In this document: piece after piece, positions 43,270 through 55,785 of the stretch | Numbering within the stretch: the stretch's first letter is position 1 | Layout of the letters: every line of letters begins with the position of its first letter | DNA from: Selaginella moellendorffii | Taxonomy: Eukaryota; Streptophyta; Lycopodiopsida; Selaginellales; Selaginellaceae | NCBI RefSeq assembly: GCF_000143415.4 | Contig: NW_003314278.1 | Coordinates: forward strand, 1,751,543-1,815,542 | Direction: 5' to 3' | Length of the DNA stretch: 64,000 nt | Notes under the pieces: model-generated | The model's input: only the letters and a program-made list of their open reading frames with translations | Database searches by the model: none | Told to the model about the DNA's origin: nothing | Program-made: the position numbers and the translations under genes

Positions 43270-46200
43270 TTCTACATTTTACAGAGGATACCATCTATCG
43301 CACGCGTGCCAGGCCGAGAGGCTGTGGAACGAACTTCTTCTGCTCACGATCAAAGAAGGCAGGAAATTCATGGTTGGAAAGCTTGCATTCTAACTAAGCA
43401 TATCCTGAGTTTAACCTGTGGATTTGCTGAACGAGACAAGATATACATCATAACTAAGCAAAGGTTCTCATCTTTCATTTGCTCAAAGTAGAACCCCAAA
43501 AATTAGAAGCTATCTCTATGCAAATTGAGAAAACATCCGTGGGTGGTAAAAATGCCATAGTAGAAAAAGAAGGTGAGTGCAAAACTAGCTAGGGCCCTGA
43601 AAATAAAGGAAGCAAGGCAAGGACAAATGAGAAGCTGCTGTGATCAAAGGTTTGGCTGCGAGAAGATGTCTTGCCAGAACTGTCCTCCGAGTTTTCTTTA
43701 GAATACATCATGTCTGACAAAACTGTTTTCATTGTTGTTTTCATTTACACTGATTCAGAGTGTTTGCAGATCAAATTGTTATAGAAGATACACATAATAT
43801 TGAGTGAATGGCTTGCTATGCTCTTATCGTCCGTGCAAGCACATCATGAATCACTCAATACTGATATTATTATCCCCATCATCCAACCACAAGCAAACTA
43901 GTCGGCTTCAAAACAGCTCTAAATATCTAAAGCTCAGTTTCAGCTGTAAAAATCTTCGCATGAGAATGGAAGCTCTTGTAGCTCACAATTATTCTAGTCA
44001 TCTCAAGCCTTAAAATGTTGTGGCCACTCTCAGCAGTAGAGCCAGCATCCGTTCTCTAACAAAGACGATCATGGTCAAGATAGGAAGAATGATCAACCAT
44101 CGATATCGGTTGATCACAAGGAGAAATAAGACAAGAAAGAAAAGTTCCAGATGTTGGTTATAATGGATATTAGACAGCCTGCTTCAAGTAAAGCAATGAA
44201 AACATGAGATCGTAGTTGTCATAGCTAGTGGCCACCTTCATGATGAGGCGTTTTGGCTTAGATCTCGTAAAAAGAACTATCTCGGCACTCCAGAACTCTC
44301 CCCGGTGTGCCTTCTCATTGTCGCAAGAATTCTTTTGCCAAGGCCTCTGGCGGGATAGCCTGAAGTGTCCCAAGCCTCACACGCTCACATTCTCCGGATC
44401 AAATTTCTGCTATGATTGAGTCCCTTTGAACGACTTACATTTCGTCCAATCTTGAGACTTAAGTATGACAGCTAATGGATGCCAGGAAACTCGTCAGCAC
44501 CAAGAGTGTCCTCTTTCTTGAGCTGAGCACAATTACCAAATACTTTGCGAAATTCTGCCCATAGCTATAGGTTGTGATCCCAACACACAAATGTGGAGTG
44601 CAGGATGACAAATGTCATCATCTTTCATAGCTCTCCTTTAAAACTCATGGCGCGAGAGAACTCCAAGATTGATCCCGAGCTGCCGCCAACTACTCAGAAT
44701 TCTTTGCTGCTATGTGGAATCCATATTGTGCTGGTTTAAAACCACACCACCTTTGCTAGACAATCGTCTTGTGTTGCCCAGCCAAGAAGTAGTGGCTAAT
44801 TCCATTTGCTAAATGTCAATTTGGCGCTAAAAGATTGCAATGATCTTACTAATGCAGGTTCCCAATGAGGAAGTCTAGATGATCACTGTTGTGATTTTGG
44901 GTTTAATTTGCAGAAACCAATTACTTAGATTTAGCAAATTATGATTTCTGTTAGAAAAAACAGATTTACAACACAACTTGGATTAAAAGAGACGAGTTAC
45001 CACCCGAATATAATAATAGCCTTCTCAAGGTAACCGTGTTTGCTTCTATCAGGGACGACATTTAAACTTCCAATGAAACATTGTGTATGCTGAATCCAGC
45101 TTTCATTGATCACGATGGAAGAGGCCAAGACTGTTTTCTCGGCCATGGCGCAACGCTGGGAGCCATAATCGCGGTGCCACACTGGACAAGTTCCGCACAT
45201 GGATAAAATCACATTCATCACTACTCTGGAGGCGAGTTAGACAGGCTGATACAAAGATTGGGATCTGCAACACGAATAGTGAGTTTACTTTGAACACAAT
45301 GAATATGTGTAGTTTATTGTAGAGTGTTTTGTCTTTTCTTCCGTAGAATCTGAGCTGTGCAGCTTGTTAAAGAGAGTCTTGAATATAATTTAACATGGTA
45401 TCAAGAGGCATATGTGTCCCTTCTTGTCTTTTTATTTATTCGAGATGTTTTTGATGAATTATAGTGTTCTCATATCCTTCTAGATATGGATTACTTATAA
45501 TTGGAATTGTCATGTTTGGTTTCAAACCTTTCAAATATCGCAAGGAAGGAAGTCGCAAATATCTTCTTCCATTCTTACCGCATTCTTGTATCCGTGCTCC
45601 TTGTTGGATTTGTCAAGCTTTTCGAATTAGAATTGTCAAGCTTTGTTGAGCTCTTTCACTTGGAACTGTCTAGCTTTGTCGAATTACTTTTTGAGCTTTT
45701 CGAATTGGAATTGTCAAACTTTGACAGAATTATTTTCGAGCATTATCGGATAATTTTATTGAGCTTTTCAAATTGGAATTGTTGAGCTTCGTCTGACTAG
45801 ATGTCAAACATTTTTCAAATTAAGTTTGTCAGAAGATCTCTTATCAGTAGCAATGGAGTTGTAATTTGGTATTTTCACTATGGGAAACATTTTAGATTCA
45901 AGCTTTATTGTTAAATTACTTTTGTCATATATTTTTACTTAATTTTTTTCTTGGTAAAACTTTGAACTTGCCAAACTTTGAACAATTTAACTAGAATATC
46001 TAAATATATTTTAGGATATTTTTCAATCTAACAGCTTTTTCTAATTTATTTATAATCGGTATTTAATAATAATTTTCTTAGTTAAACTAATACAAATTAA
46101 CTTTAAAGTCTGTGTTTATGTTTTAACTATTACTTCCTAATTAGATTTTTATGAATCATCCTTAGAACATAAGAAATAGTACCCTACAAAGATTCAATTA

Positions 46201-47868
46201 CCACTATTTGGCACCCAAAATCTTTTAAATACTGTAATGTATAAATCAATCAGGAGCTTATATCGTGAGCCCTATATATTTCTATTTTTAATTATATGAA
46301 AATTACTCAAAAAATTTACATTTGTAAGAGATTGGGTAATAAGTGTTTTCCTTACCCAAGTCAAAAATATTTATTAATTATTGTGGTGAGTATGTCATCT
46401 TTTGACTGCTTTCTATATCTGTAAAAAGATAATTCAAGCAGATAAGAACGTAAGACACCACCATAATGCCAAGGAAATGTAAAAACTAACAATATTTGAG
46501 ATCACCATTTTTACAAGTAAATAAAAAAGTGACAACATTTGGGTTGTTTTTTACTTTTATGCCCTAGAATTAAACTATGCAAAACATAAATGCCAAATTA
46601 AATTATTTTTGGTTTGCTTAAACAAACCTGTAGGAATATACCTAGAATATCCTTGGATATTCTAGGATATTCTACCATCTAAAGGTTTTAGATTAATCAT
46701 TATTAAACAAACCAAGTGTTGTTACATGCAATGCATAGAAAATTATTAATATTGCATGCTAAAGCCCTCAAACCATTATGATCAAACTTATAGTTCCATT
46801 TATCGTGGCTCCTACCCCAAGGATAGGGGTTCTTGCACAAAAATGTTATTTTTACTAGAAAAGAAACACAACTTGTGTTTAAAAGCCTAAATTGGGAGCC
46901 ACATAAGGTGGAGGGTGTACTTATAATTTGATATTCTTACACTAAACTTTTAGTTTCAAACTAATAATGTAAAAGTATTAGGAATATATAATAAGTTTAC
47001 TATTTTATAAAATCCAAAATAAGGAACCTATTTTGGAAAGATCAACTCAGAACGATCTCATCTAGATCTCAAGGATCCATAAAAAATAAGTGCCTTTATG
47101 ATCTATTGGATTTGTCACGAAAATTCTGCTTGCTAAGGAGTTTGTTCCAATTAGAAGCTAAGCGCTCATGGACAGCTGGCCAGATCAGTGTGAGACACAG
47201 AAAGGGTGCCACATGGTAATGGTTTTGCTAATTGGATGTCACAACAAGGGATGTCCATCTAGTGAGGAATTTAATACAATGTGATCAAAATCAATGACAG
47301 TCAACATAATTTTTATATTGACTCTTAACATCATGGTTTTGGAACAGGGGTTAGTTAATTATTGCTGTAATTCTATAGAAAAATAATAATGTTCATGAAA
47401 TTTATAAAGTTATAGATTAACATTAAAGCTTAAAGTGCCCCAAAGGACCATCTTGCAAGAAACCACAGCAGTGCTGCAATATCACCTTTAGAATCTTCAA
47501 CATAATCAATCGATTACTGGTTGGAAGTTAATTAAGATGATTTATACTGCTATTAAGGCATGTAATCTAGCATCTTCATGGTTTCGCCAGCGTTAATCAA
47601 AGGGATTGATTTAAAGTATCTAAAAACTACCAAAATTTTGTGGAAGAACTCAAAATGCTAATTTTAATACAACAGCGTTCTCTTTGAGGAACGCAATCAA
47701 AATCGCCACTGTTAATCTAGAGAAAGAAATTTGCTCTTGAAAGTTTTCTTTGGACTAAGCTGGATTTGCTAGCTTACAAACAGATCAGTACGAACACAGG
47801 AAATCACTCTAGAGAAAAAATCCATTTGCTTGAGAAATGTCGTGTGTATAGTTTTTGTTTGCCTCGCA
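43270..47868. other. AT-rich intergenic region, no supported gene
   Basis: Only short frames are seen (for example 44373-44170 minus and 45221-44997 minus) without recognised domains. Bases 45610-45790 contain several imperfect copies of a unit near GAATTGTCAAGCTTTG. The rest is AT-rich, probably old transposon debris. Confidence 0.45.
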
Positions 47869-48040
47869 GGTCGGAAACACGATCGTTTACTCAAAGTACG
47901 CCGGCACTGAGATCCAGTTCAATGGTGCTGACCACATCCTCCTCAAGGAGGACGACGTGATTGGGCTGCTATCCACCGAGGACATCAAAGATCTCAAGCC
48001 TGTGAATGAACCCAATCTTATTTGTCCTAGTAGATATTAG
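47869..48040 (+). pseudogene. CPN20: Orphan exon of chloroplast co-chaperonin CPN20
   Basis: After an acceptor-like CTCGCAG, the frame encodes VGNTIVYSKYAGTEIQFNGA, DHILLKEDDVIGLLSTEDIK and DLKPVNEP. This matches the part of CPN20 joining its first GroES-like domain to the second. Coding similarity ends there, and no other CPN20 exon was found nearby. It is a gene fragment, possibly carried by a transposon. Confidence 0.7.
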
Positions 48041-48448
48041 GTTAATATATGATGTCCATACTAGTAGACTAGAGCCAATTCCCTGCAATGTGGAATCACC
48101 TTTAGTGCATATTGCCCAGCAAATGCTAGTACAAAAATCAATAATTTTATACAATTTTTTTCTTTTGATATTTTTATATGTATATATATATACACACAAT
48201 AGGCAGGGATTTTGAAGCTTTTCCCTTTTCCCAAGTTTGAGACAAGAGTTTTTAGCGGCTCTGGAGCGAAATGCTGAGTGCTAGCTGGCGGAGCCTTGGA
48301 AGAATGTCACCCATTTTCAGTGCTTCTGTGATGGCCTCAAGTAGAAAGAGTGGAACTACGGACATATATATGTATATAAAGTGGATCAACCGGTGGAAAG
48401 ACTGAACCGGCCATGAAAAAACAAAAACAGAGCTAGGAAATATCAAAC
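48041..48448. other. Short intergenic stretch, no gene seen
   Basis: AT-rich, with a TATATA run at about 48180-48192. Nothing codes convincingly. Confidence 0.5.
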
Positions 48449-48522
48449 TAGCTCCCAGCGAGGTTCGAACTCGCGACCTTTCGCTTACGAAGCGAACGCA
48501 CTACCACTATGCTATGGAAGCC
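48449..48522 (-). tRNA. tRNA-Thr (anticodon CGU)
   Basis: The minus strand folds into a full cloverleaf: acceptor GGCTTCC with GGGAGCT (two G-U pairs), a D-arm around AGTGGTAG, anticodon stem TTCGC/GCGAA with loop TTCGTAA giving anticodon CGT, and T-stem GCGAG/CTCGC with loop TTCGAAC. Internal control regions are present (TAGCATAGTGGTAG and GAGTTCGAACC). There is no intron. It reads ACG codons. Confidence 0.92.
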
Positions 48523-48663
48523 AAGTCGGTGACAAACGTCAGAGTAAAACCCATATATCCGCTCACGTGTCAATCCTAGCCACGTCATCACACCTCTCCG
48601 CCAATGGTCGTGCTGCATCCCCGCCCAGGGCTGATTCACCCCCCATTCGGGGGACGGCAGACG

Positions 48664-49134
48664 ATGGACTGTTGCGACAGCGACGATGACTGCTGCGACA
48701 TAGTGCCACACCACCACGGGCACCACGGGCACCACCACGGGCACCACCACCACCACCACAGCCACAGCCCCCGCGTCCACATCTCCTCGGCCCACTGCTC
48801 ACCGCGCTCCTGCTCCCCGGTGCGCGTCCGCGTGGGCGACGATACCACGGTGCTCTACTCGGGTGGCAGCCACTGCCACCGCCCCTCCTTCTACCACCAC
48901 CACCACCACGACTCCCTCACGCTCCACATCGACGATTCGCCGCCGTGCACGCCCCGGATCTCCGTGCGCGCCCGGAGCTGCTCGCCCGAGAGGGTGACGC
49001 TGAGCATCACGCCGCGATCTTGCCCCTTTTGCCCCTCGTGGCAGCGCTACTGCCGCTGGTGCCCGATCTGCCGCTGGTGCCCGTACTGCCACCACGGCTG
49101 CCCTCGCTATTGCGGCTATTGCCGCCTGTGGTGA
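48664..49134 (+). CDS. Small His- and Cys-rich protein, probably metal binding
   Basis: An intronless frame of 156 residues from ATG 48664 (an in-frame ATG at 48604 would add 20). The order is an acidic Cys cluster (MDCCDSDDDCCDIV), a polyhistidine/glycine run (about residues 16-31), a middle part with Ser-Pro-Cys repeats and a second His5 stretch, and a C-terminal Trp/Cys segment with repeated CxxC-like pairs (CPFCPSW, RWCPICRWCPYCHHG). No signal peptide or known domain is seen. The composition suggests zinc, nickel or copper binding; this is inference. It lies 141 bp from the tRNA and 213 bp before the CPSF100 start. I do not recognise a family. Confidence 0.6.
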   Translation: MDCCDSDDDCCDIVPHHHGHHGHHHGHHHHHHSHSPRVHISSAHCSPRSCSPVRVRVGDDTTVLYSGGSHCHRPSFYHHHHHDSLTLHIDDSPPCTPRISVRARSCSPERVTLSITPRSCPFCPSWQRYCRWCPICRWCPYCHHGCPRYCGYCRLW

Positions 49135-49310
49135 AGCAAAGCAATGCCGCCACCCCGCTCTCCCATGCCTGACACTTCGATGCTGCGATTGAGGAGCCAC
49201 TGAAGCTAACCAACGCCATAGCCTCAGCAAGAAACTCGCGCTTACAATGTTCTTCTAAAGACTCTTATAAAAGACCTCTTCATTTCAAATTTTTAGGGTT
49301 CTTGGGTAGG

Positions 49311-49338
49311 GCTCTCTCTCTCTCTCTCTCTCTCTCTT
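49311..49338 (+). repeat. (CT)n microsatellite in the CPSF100 5' leader
   Basis: A pure CT run of about 26 bases ends about 10 bp before the CPSF100 ATG. CT-rich tracts are common in plant 5' leaders and may influence transcription. Confidence 0.85.
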
Positions 49339-49347
49339 CTTGCAGGA

Positions 49348-52300
49348 ATGGGGACGAGCGTCCAGCTGACCCCGCTCGCCGGCGCTCACTCCGAGGGGCC
49401 GCTCTGCTACCTCCTCCAGGTCGACGATTTCAGATTCTTGCTGGATTGCGGCTGGAACGATGTCTTCGATGTCTCTCTCCTCCAGCCCCTCGTCAGGTAT
49501 TGGATTCTCGGCTTTTCTTGATTGACCATTGATATTTCAGTGTCGCTCCCACGATCGATGCTGTTCTTCTCTCCCATTCTGACACGCTGCATCTCGGAGC
49601 GCTACCCTACGCGATCGCGAAGCTGGGACTCAATGCGACCGTCTATTGCACGCATCCCATCCGGTCCATGGGCCATATGCAAATGTATGATCATTGCCTC
49701 TCGCGAACTGTGAGTTTTGTTCTTTCCGCTCAGCTCGTGGATGGACTGAAATAATGTATGGATTTCTTCTTTTCTTACAGGCTGTGTCGCATTTTGATCT
49801 CTTCAGCCTGGATGATGTAGACACTGCCTTCTCGAACACCTGTCCTCTCAAGTACTCTCAACATTTTCCTCTTCAAGGTAATCCCCGAGAAGAAAACTAG
49901 AAGAAATTTAAGGTTTTAGTTTTTCTCTAGTGCAGGCAAGGGGCAAGGCATTACCATCACACCGTTTCCAGCAGCCAGACTTTTAGGCGGAACTATCTGG
50001 AAAATCACTAAGGACACGGAAGACATCATATATGCTGTCGATTTCAACCATCGCAAAGAAAGGTTTCAGTTTTAGATTTGTTCATTTCCTGAGGCCTAGA
50101 ATCTGAGGGCATGCTAACGCAGGCATTTAAATGCAACGGTTTTAGAGTCCTTCACTAGGCCTGCAGTGCTTATTACGGATGCTTACAATGCTCTCAATTC
50201 TCAGCCTGTGCGCCGGCAACGAGATCAAGAATTTCTGGGTACGTCTTTCTTGGCTTTTTGTGAGCCATAGAGTTCTCTCCTGTTTTGTGATGCAGATATT
50301 ATCTTGAGGACTCTACGCTCCTCTGGAAATGTTCTTTTGCCTGTCGAACCGTCTGGTCGGGTATTAGAGATTATTTTGTACCTGGACCAGGTATGCTCTC
50401 AAAACTAAGTTTACTTTGTAAGCGTCCTTTGCATGCAGCATTGGAGCCAGCACCGAATAAACGTACCCCTCGTTTTTCTTACGTATGTGGTCGGCAGCGT
50501 AACTGACTTTGTTAAGAGCTCGCTTGAATGGATGAATGATGCTATAGGAAAAGCATTCGAACAGAATCGTGAGAATCCATTCGCACTAAGGTGAGTGATC
50601 CGTTTTAACTGCATATTCTTATTTTTCATATTTACTTTCAGATCCGTGAAATTGTGCACCTCACGAAAACAGCTTGACGAGCTTCCTCCAGGACCCAGGG
50701 TAACGTTTTCTCGAAACTAAATCGTGAATACTCAATTATTGGTTCAGGTTGTTCTTGCATCCATGGCGAGCTTGGAAACAGGATTTGCGAAAGAATTGTT
50801 TTTGGAGTGGGCTGTAGATCCTAAAAATCTTGTACTTTTTACGGAACGGGCTCAGGTAGTCGTTATTCTCTCCTATTTGCGAAAAGTTCATCGTTAAATT
50901 TTGGTAGGTTGGAACACTAGCGCGTCAGCTACAAGTGGAGCCTCCGCCAAAGATTGTGAAAATCACCATCAGCAAGAAAGTCCTTCTTGTCGGTGAGGAG
51001 CTGGAGGCTTACGAGCGTGAGCAGTCGCGGCTCAGAGAGGAAGCAAGGAACGCAGCTTCTCAACAGGAACCAGTCCAGCCAGCTTCTTCAAGCGACGACC
51101 TGATGCCATCGGCTCCGGACGAGTCAAGTACACCATCAGAAGGTGATGAGTTTGTCAGTTTTCTCTTGGCTTAAGACGATAGTCCTTGTTCATTCCAGGG
51201 AAACAGCAAGCGGTCACTGTTCATCATGATATTTTCATAGATGGTTTCACGGTTCCGGCTGACACCGTAGCACCCATGTTCCCGGTTTATGACGATAGCA
51301 ACGAACGTGACGAGTATGGGGAAATTATTAACCCTGATGACTTTGTGATTAAAGAAGAGTTTATGGACTACTCCCAAACTCAGGCTGTAAGTGATGTTCT
51401 TAGTGCATCTAAAACTGGTTTTAACGATTTGTTTTTTTTACAGAATGCAAATAATATAAAGCTAGAGACAGAAGGAGACACCTCTGCAGAAAAGCCGTCG
51501 AAAGTCGTCACGACTGATACAGCGGTATTTCTAGTACTCAGAAATTACTGAGTATTTTCTAAAATATCTCTCTTGTGATGTTTAGGTGGTCCCACTGTGT
51601 GCGCTGACATTCATGGATTTTGAGGGCCGAGCCGATGGACGATCGATCAAGTCGATATTGGCCCATGTAGCTCCCTTGAAGCTGGCAAGTGTAGCCTTCT
51701 CCTTTATCTTCATTTGCTGATTTGGAGGAGATCAGGTTTTGATCCATGGATCCGCGGAATCTACCGAACACTTGAAGCAGCACTGCCTCAAAAATGTCTG
51801 TCCGTTCGTCTACACTCCACGGGTTGGTGAAAATATGAACGTCACTTCCGATCTCAATGCGTATAAGGTGCGATGAGAGTTTGAGACCCGTGTGTGAATG
51901 ACTCCGTCCTTGTTCCTGTTTAGCTGAGGCTGACGGAGCGTATAATGAGCAGCGTCCTCTTCAGAAAGGTAAAACGTGGCATAGATTTGGAGTTTCAGCA
52001 TTGTGCACGTTTCAGCTTGGAGATTACGAGCTAGCGTGGGTTGATGGAGAAATCGGACAGAATGAGGAGGACTTACTCCCACTTTTGCCTCTGGACGGAA
52101 CGCCACCTCCACACAAGACCGTCTTTGTTGGGGATTTGCGCCTTGCTGATTTCAAGCAGCTATTAGCCACCAAAGGCATCCAGGTTTGTTCTGCTGCCCT
52201 GGTTAGATGTTTGACCTCTGCTTCACATGCGCAGGCAGAATTTGCCGGTGGTGTTCTCCGTTGCGCTGACAACATAGCCGTTCGCAAGGTAGGTAGTTCC

Positions 52301-52431
52301 GAACTTTGTAAATCCGGAAACTAAGTTGCTCTGCCCAGAGTGGAGGACAGCAACTCGTAATCGAGGGATCTTTGTCTGACGACTACTACAAAGTCCGGGA
52401 GCTGCTCTACTCACAATACCACATAGTGTGA
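49348..52431 (+). CDS. CPSF100: Cleavage and polyadenylation specificity factor subunit CPSF100
   Basis: Eighteen exons join in phase (49348-49496, 49541-49709, 49781-49877, 49936-50062, 50123-50238, 50296-50390, 50439-50590, 50642-50699, 50748-50855, 50908-51142, 51199-51386, 51444-51524, 51586-51684, 51736-51867, 51924-51968, 52016-52183, 52235-52288, 52339-52431), giving 721 residues. The protein is the inactive metallo-beta-lactamase/beta-CASP partner of CPSF73 in mRNA 3'-end cleavage. Signatures are [47 protein letters not shown] (catalytic His cluster degenerate), [28 protein letters not shown] and the C-terminal EFAGGVLRC. Exon 13 uses a GC donor (GCAAGT). Convergent with the bHLH gene. 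Confidence 0.95.
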
Positions 52432-52571
52432 ATGTAAAGTAAGTACCTTTCGAGACACTGGGGTGATCACATTAGTTTGCTGTGAACAGCTTCTTGGCCA
52501 GAGTTTCGTGGAGGGCTTGTCGGGACAAGAGGTTTTCCATCTGCAAACAAGGAACCAATCAGCACAGGAAC

Positions 52572-54011
52572 TTAAGATATCATATCCGGGGGCGTTGACT
52601 CACTCACCTTGGTGTTGTGGTGAACGGTCAAGCTGAGGACCGAGCTCACTTCGGGCTTCCAGTCGATGGAATCCAGCTCCAGACCGAGCTCCTGGAGGCA
52701 ACTCAGCATCCTGACCAGGTCGTGATCCGGTCTCTTGACGTCGAAGCTGAGGTGAATTGCCGATCGCGCGGCGCGGGAGTCGTCATTATTGTCGAGCTCC
52801 TCCGTGAGCATGCTGGTGGGATTCGTTGCGGCTGGGGACAAGGACTCCACCTCTTGGTCGCCGGTGCCGCCGTTCAAGTTGGAGGTGAAGCTCGGGCTGC
52901 TCTGCTCTTGGAGCTCCGCGATCTGGCACCGGAGTTGCTTGATGTAGTCGATGGTGGCCTGGAGGACCGCGAGCTTGTTGGCCTGTCCAGTGCCACGTTC
53001 AGGGAGTGGAAATGAAAGTTGAAGCAAGTTTTCTTGTTTTAAAATGCTCATACCTTCTTCAAGGTCCCTTGTGGGATGAATTTCTTGAGCGTGGCCAGGT
53101 GCTCGGATTCCTTGGACCGCCGGGACCGCTCGGCCAGCATGTGGTTGTACGAGGCGGGAGTTTGCGCTGGAGCTCGCGGATTTGATTGGAATTGGATTAG
53201 GGGTTGGTGTTGGAGATCTTGAGCTTGAGCTACTTGAGAAGATGGCGCCTGTATTTCTAGTTGCTGCTGTTGGTGCTGCTGCTGGAGAGTTACATCTTCG
53301 GGGGCAGCCGAGGAGGAGGAAGCGCGAGATTGGAGCTGCTCCCTTTCGTGAACTTGCCGATAGAGATCCAGAATGGAGCACGCCATCGACTTCTTCCTGC
53401 AACCATGGCCATGAGTATGAGCGGTGCTTTCGATCCCAGGACTCCAGTATTGGAAGGCCTTGCCCGGATGGATTTCTACTTGTTCCACCGGTACCGCTTC
53501 CTCCTTGACCGCCATCACGGGCAGCGGCTGTTCGAAGTGCTGCTGCTGGAAACCCGCACCACGGCCCGTTTCCAGGGGAAAATCCACACGAGACAGCCCC
53601 TGAACCACGATGCTGTCGTGATCAAACAACTGAAACGCCTCGGTCCCGTCGAAGCTCCGGCTAAGTTGCTGAATGTGGGCTTGGAGCTCGTGATCGTCGT
53701 TGGGCTCCAGGAAGCCGCCGCCGCTGCTGGCCCCCGCGGAGCTCAGGCTGAAAGCAGACTCATGGCCCGTCGCTGCCCCTGGAAAGCTCCACGCCTCGGG
53801 ATCGTACAAGGCCTGGGATGGGAAGCACAGATTTGTGAGGAAGCAAAGGAGAACAAACTCTTGCTCCAAGGAGAGAACATACCTCCATCTCCATGGCCTT
53901 TGCCGCTCCCTCGCTGCTGGTTACTTGTTCCAGGTCGGTCTCATCAGAGTTCTTAAGGGAAGAGATGGCAGAAAATCTGCGAACTAAGGCGAGATACTCT
54001 TGCTCCTCCAC
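52572..54011 (-). CDS. bHLH transcription factor, three visible exons
   Basis: Exons about 54011-53883, 53812-53054 and 52982-52572 join in phase 0. The DNA-binding basic region is NHMLAERSRRSKESEHL with the His-Glu-Arg E-box contacts kept. Helix 1 and helix 2 are separated by the last intron (TLKKFIPQGTLKK, then ANKLAVLQATIDYIKQL). The long N-terminal part is Gln-rich (about residues 190-220) with acidic stretches, as in activation domains. The C-terminal part resembles an ACT-like dimerisation region (IHLSFDVKRPDHDLVRML). The first exon has no ATG upstream of MEME; a short upstream exon starting near 54160 (MSKGGLTAQC) would fit in phase but is unproven. Targets are unknown. Confidence 0.82.
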
Positions 54012-54169
54012 TTTGTTCGGCTGTTGCAGAGGATATCAATCTTTGGCCCCGATTTATTCAGCGGCTCCCCCGCATATTCCCCGAATACAACACGTGGGTT
54101 AAATGTGCACCTTCTCTGCTCGACACTGAGCTGTTAAACCGCCCTTTGACATCGCGGTTTCGGAGCGTA

Positions 54170-54659
54170 ATCTAATCTAGCTTATGGCGAGGAAGGTGGT
54201 GAGGCAGCTTCCCAAGTGCCGCACGTTTTGGAAGCTTGCAAAGACCCCTCCTTTCCGCCTTTAGTCGAAGCCCACGCGAAGCCGCGGCGTGGAACGTCGA
54301 AGCTTTTGCGACATTGCCTGCTGCGCGGCCTGTCAAAACCACTTTCTTCACTAATCCCAAATACACGCAATCCTGTGTTCTGTGTGAGTTGTGTGTGATC
54401 AGGTCAGCATCTGGTTCTGGGCCACACCTACAAGGAACAATCAGCCACCATTTGTCAATTGATTGGAAGGGGGGCCACCCTAGCTCCTACAGTTGGGTCA
54501 TTTTCCTGTTGAACACTTGGCTCGGCTTGCTTTTGGAATCACAGATCCTTTGGATTACGTAACTCTCACGTAATATATGGTGGTGGCTCTTGATTTTCAG
54601 GAACCATTGGGGATACAAATTAGGCCATTTTCCTCCAGTGCTAACAAGTGTCTTGTTCC

Positions 54660-54695
<36 letters not shown>

Positions 54696-55211
54696 CTCTC
54701 TGTCTCTGTCTGTGGTTGTGGTTTATGCAAAGGACATTGTGTAATAAGTCGCAGCGAACATATGGTCTGTAACAAACTTAATGTTTCTGGAATACTAAAT
54801 CAAACCCCTGGCCGTGATCTAGCGTGGATTAGAAAAGCATAGAATTGTATGAAACCGCGTTCAAGGCTTGTTCGGTGTTTATGTTGTGCCTGATCCAGTC
54901 CAGACGTATTCTACACGTACTGCTAGTCCAATTCCAGTTTGCTACGGCATAAAGTTACGTAGTAACCGTAATAAAATGCGACCCCTTGCACGTGGCCTTT
55001 CATATTATCTCTAGCTCGAAACAAAGACAGTGTGAGGGAGTTCAAGTCAATTTTCTAGTTATATTTGCATATGATCCTATATGATGTGGAATAGCGTGGT
55101 GCAATAGACACATTAGTTCATGGAATGTTCTAACATTACAAAAGTCATAGAACGTGTTCGCAATGCTCTGGGTATACATATCCATAAAGATCCCCGACTA
55201 GTGATCCTGCG
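54170..55211. other. Intergenic, with a CT/GT microsatellite
   Basis: No supported gene. A (CT)n run with GT interruptions occupies about 54663-54712. Bases 55085-55190 are the upstream part of the first cysteine-rich-peptide repeat unit and contain the shared GGGTATACATA box. Confidence 0.5.
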
Positions 55212-55785
55212 ATGGTCCATCGCAAGCTCGATCCCGTCGCCTGCTTGTCCCTCTTTCTCGCTCTTGGGCTTGCCACTCCAGGAATCAAGAAGGACACTAC
55301 CTCCGCTGCCATCCTCCCGGCCGTCAACCGCCTCTTCCTCCGCATAAGTTGATGATTGATTCAATATGTCGAAGAGTTCTGTGAAACTGTTATTGCTGTG
55401 CAGTTGTCTACATCAATCCGGAACCCCCTGGTACATCTGCAGTGTAAGATTCTTTCTCTTTAGCGTTTCTGGTCTGATGATCGTGAGTTCACCGTGACCG
55501 TGACCGCAGTTTTCAGGTCGCCGCCAGGTGGTAAGGCTGAATGAACCAACAATCAATGTGTCTGCGTGTGTTTGGCATTTGGTTTCACAGGTCAAAGAGG
55601 CTTCGATTGCTCGCAATGCGTCGATTGCTGTTTCGCCTTCTATTGCATAATCCACGGTGAAGTTTGTGAGCATGTTAACGGTCTGTAATGCTCTTTTCAT
55701 TGCTTGCATGGTTGATAAAATCTGCTTCCTCTGTCCAGTGCTTGAAGAATGCCACCAGAACTGCCCCTTCGAATGTGTAATCTAA
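55212..55785 (+). CDS. Secreted cysteine-rich peptide, tandem copy A (possibly decaying)
   Basis: Five exons by comparison with copy B: 55212-55341, 55404-55430, 55510-55527, 55591-55680 and 55739-55785, about 103 residues. Exon 1 encodes a signal peptide (KLDPVACLSLFLALGLATP). Exon 4 carries the core CSQCVDCCFAFYCIIHGEVC. Exon 5 carries ECHQNCPFEC. The first donor is GC-type (GCATAAG) at exactly the phase used in B. Exon 5 starts at a shifted acceptor, which removes the cysteine after the FH position. The frame can therefore still be read, but expression is doubtful. No homologous family is known to me. Confidence 0.5.

Noticed and set aside
48799-49230. Minus-strand frame of 143 codons opposite the His/Cys-rich gene
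   Set aside because: Ala/Arg/Val-rich composition is what reverse reading of GC-rich His codons produces. No domain is seen.
54184-54267. Short frame starting MARKVVRQLPKC
   Set aside because: Only 27 codons, with no family and no splice partners found.
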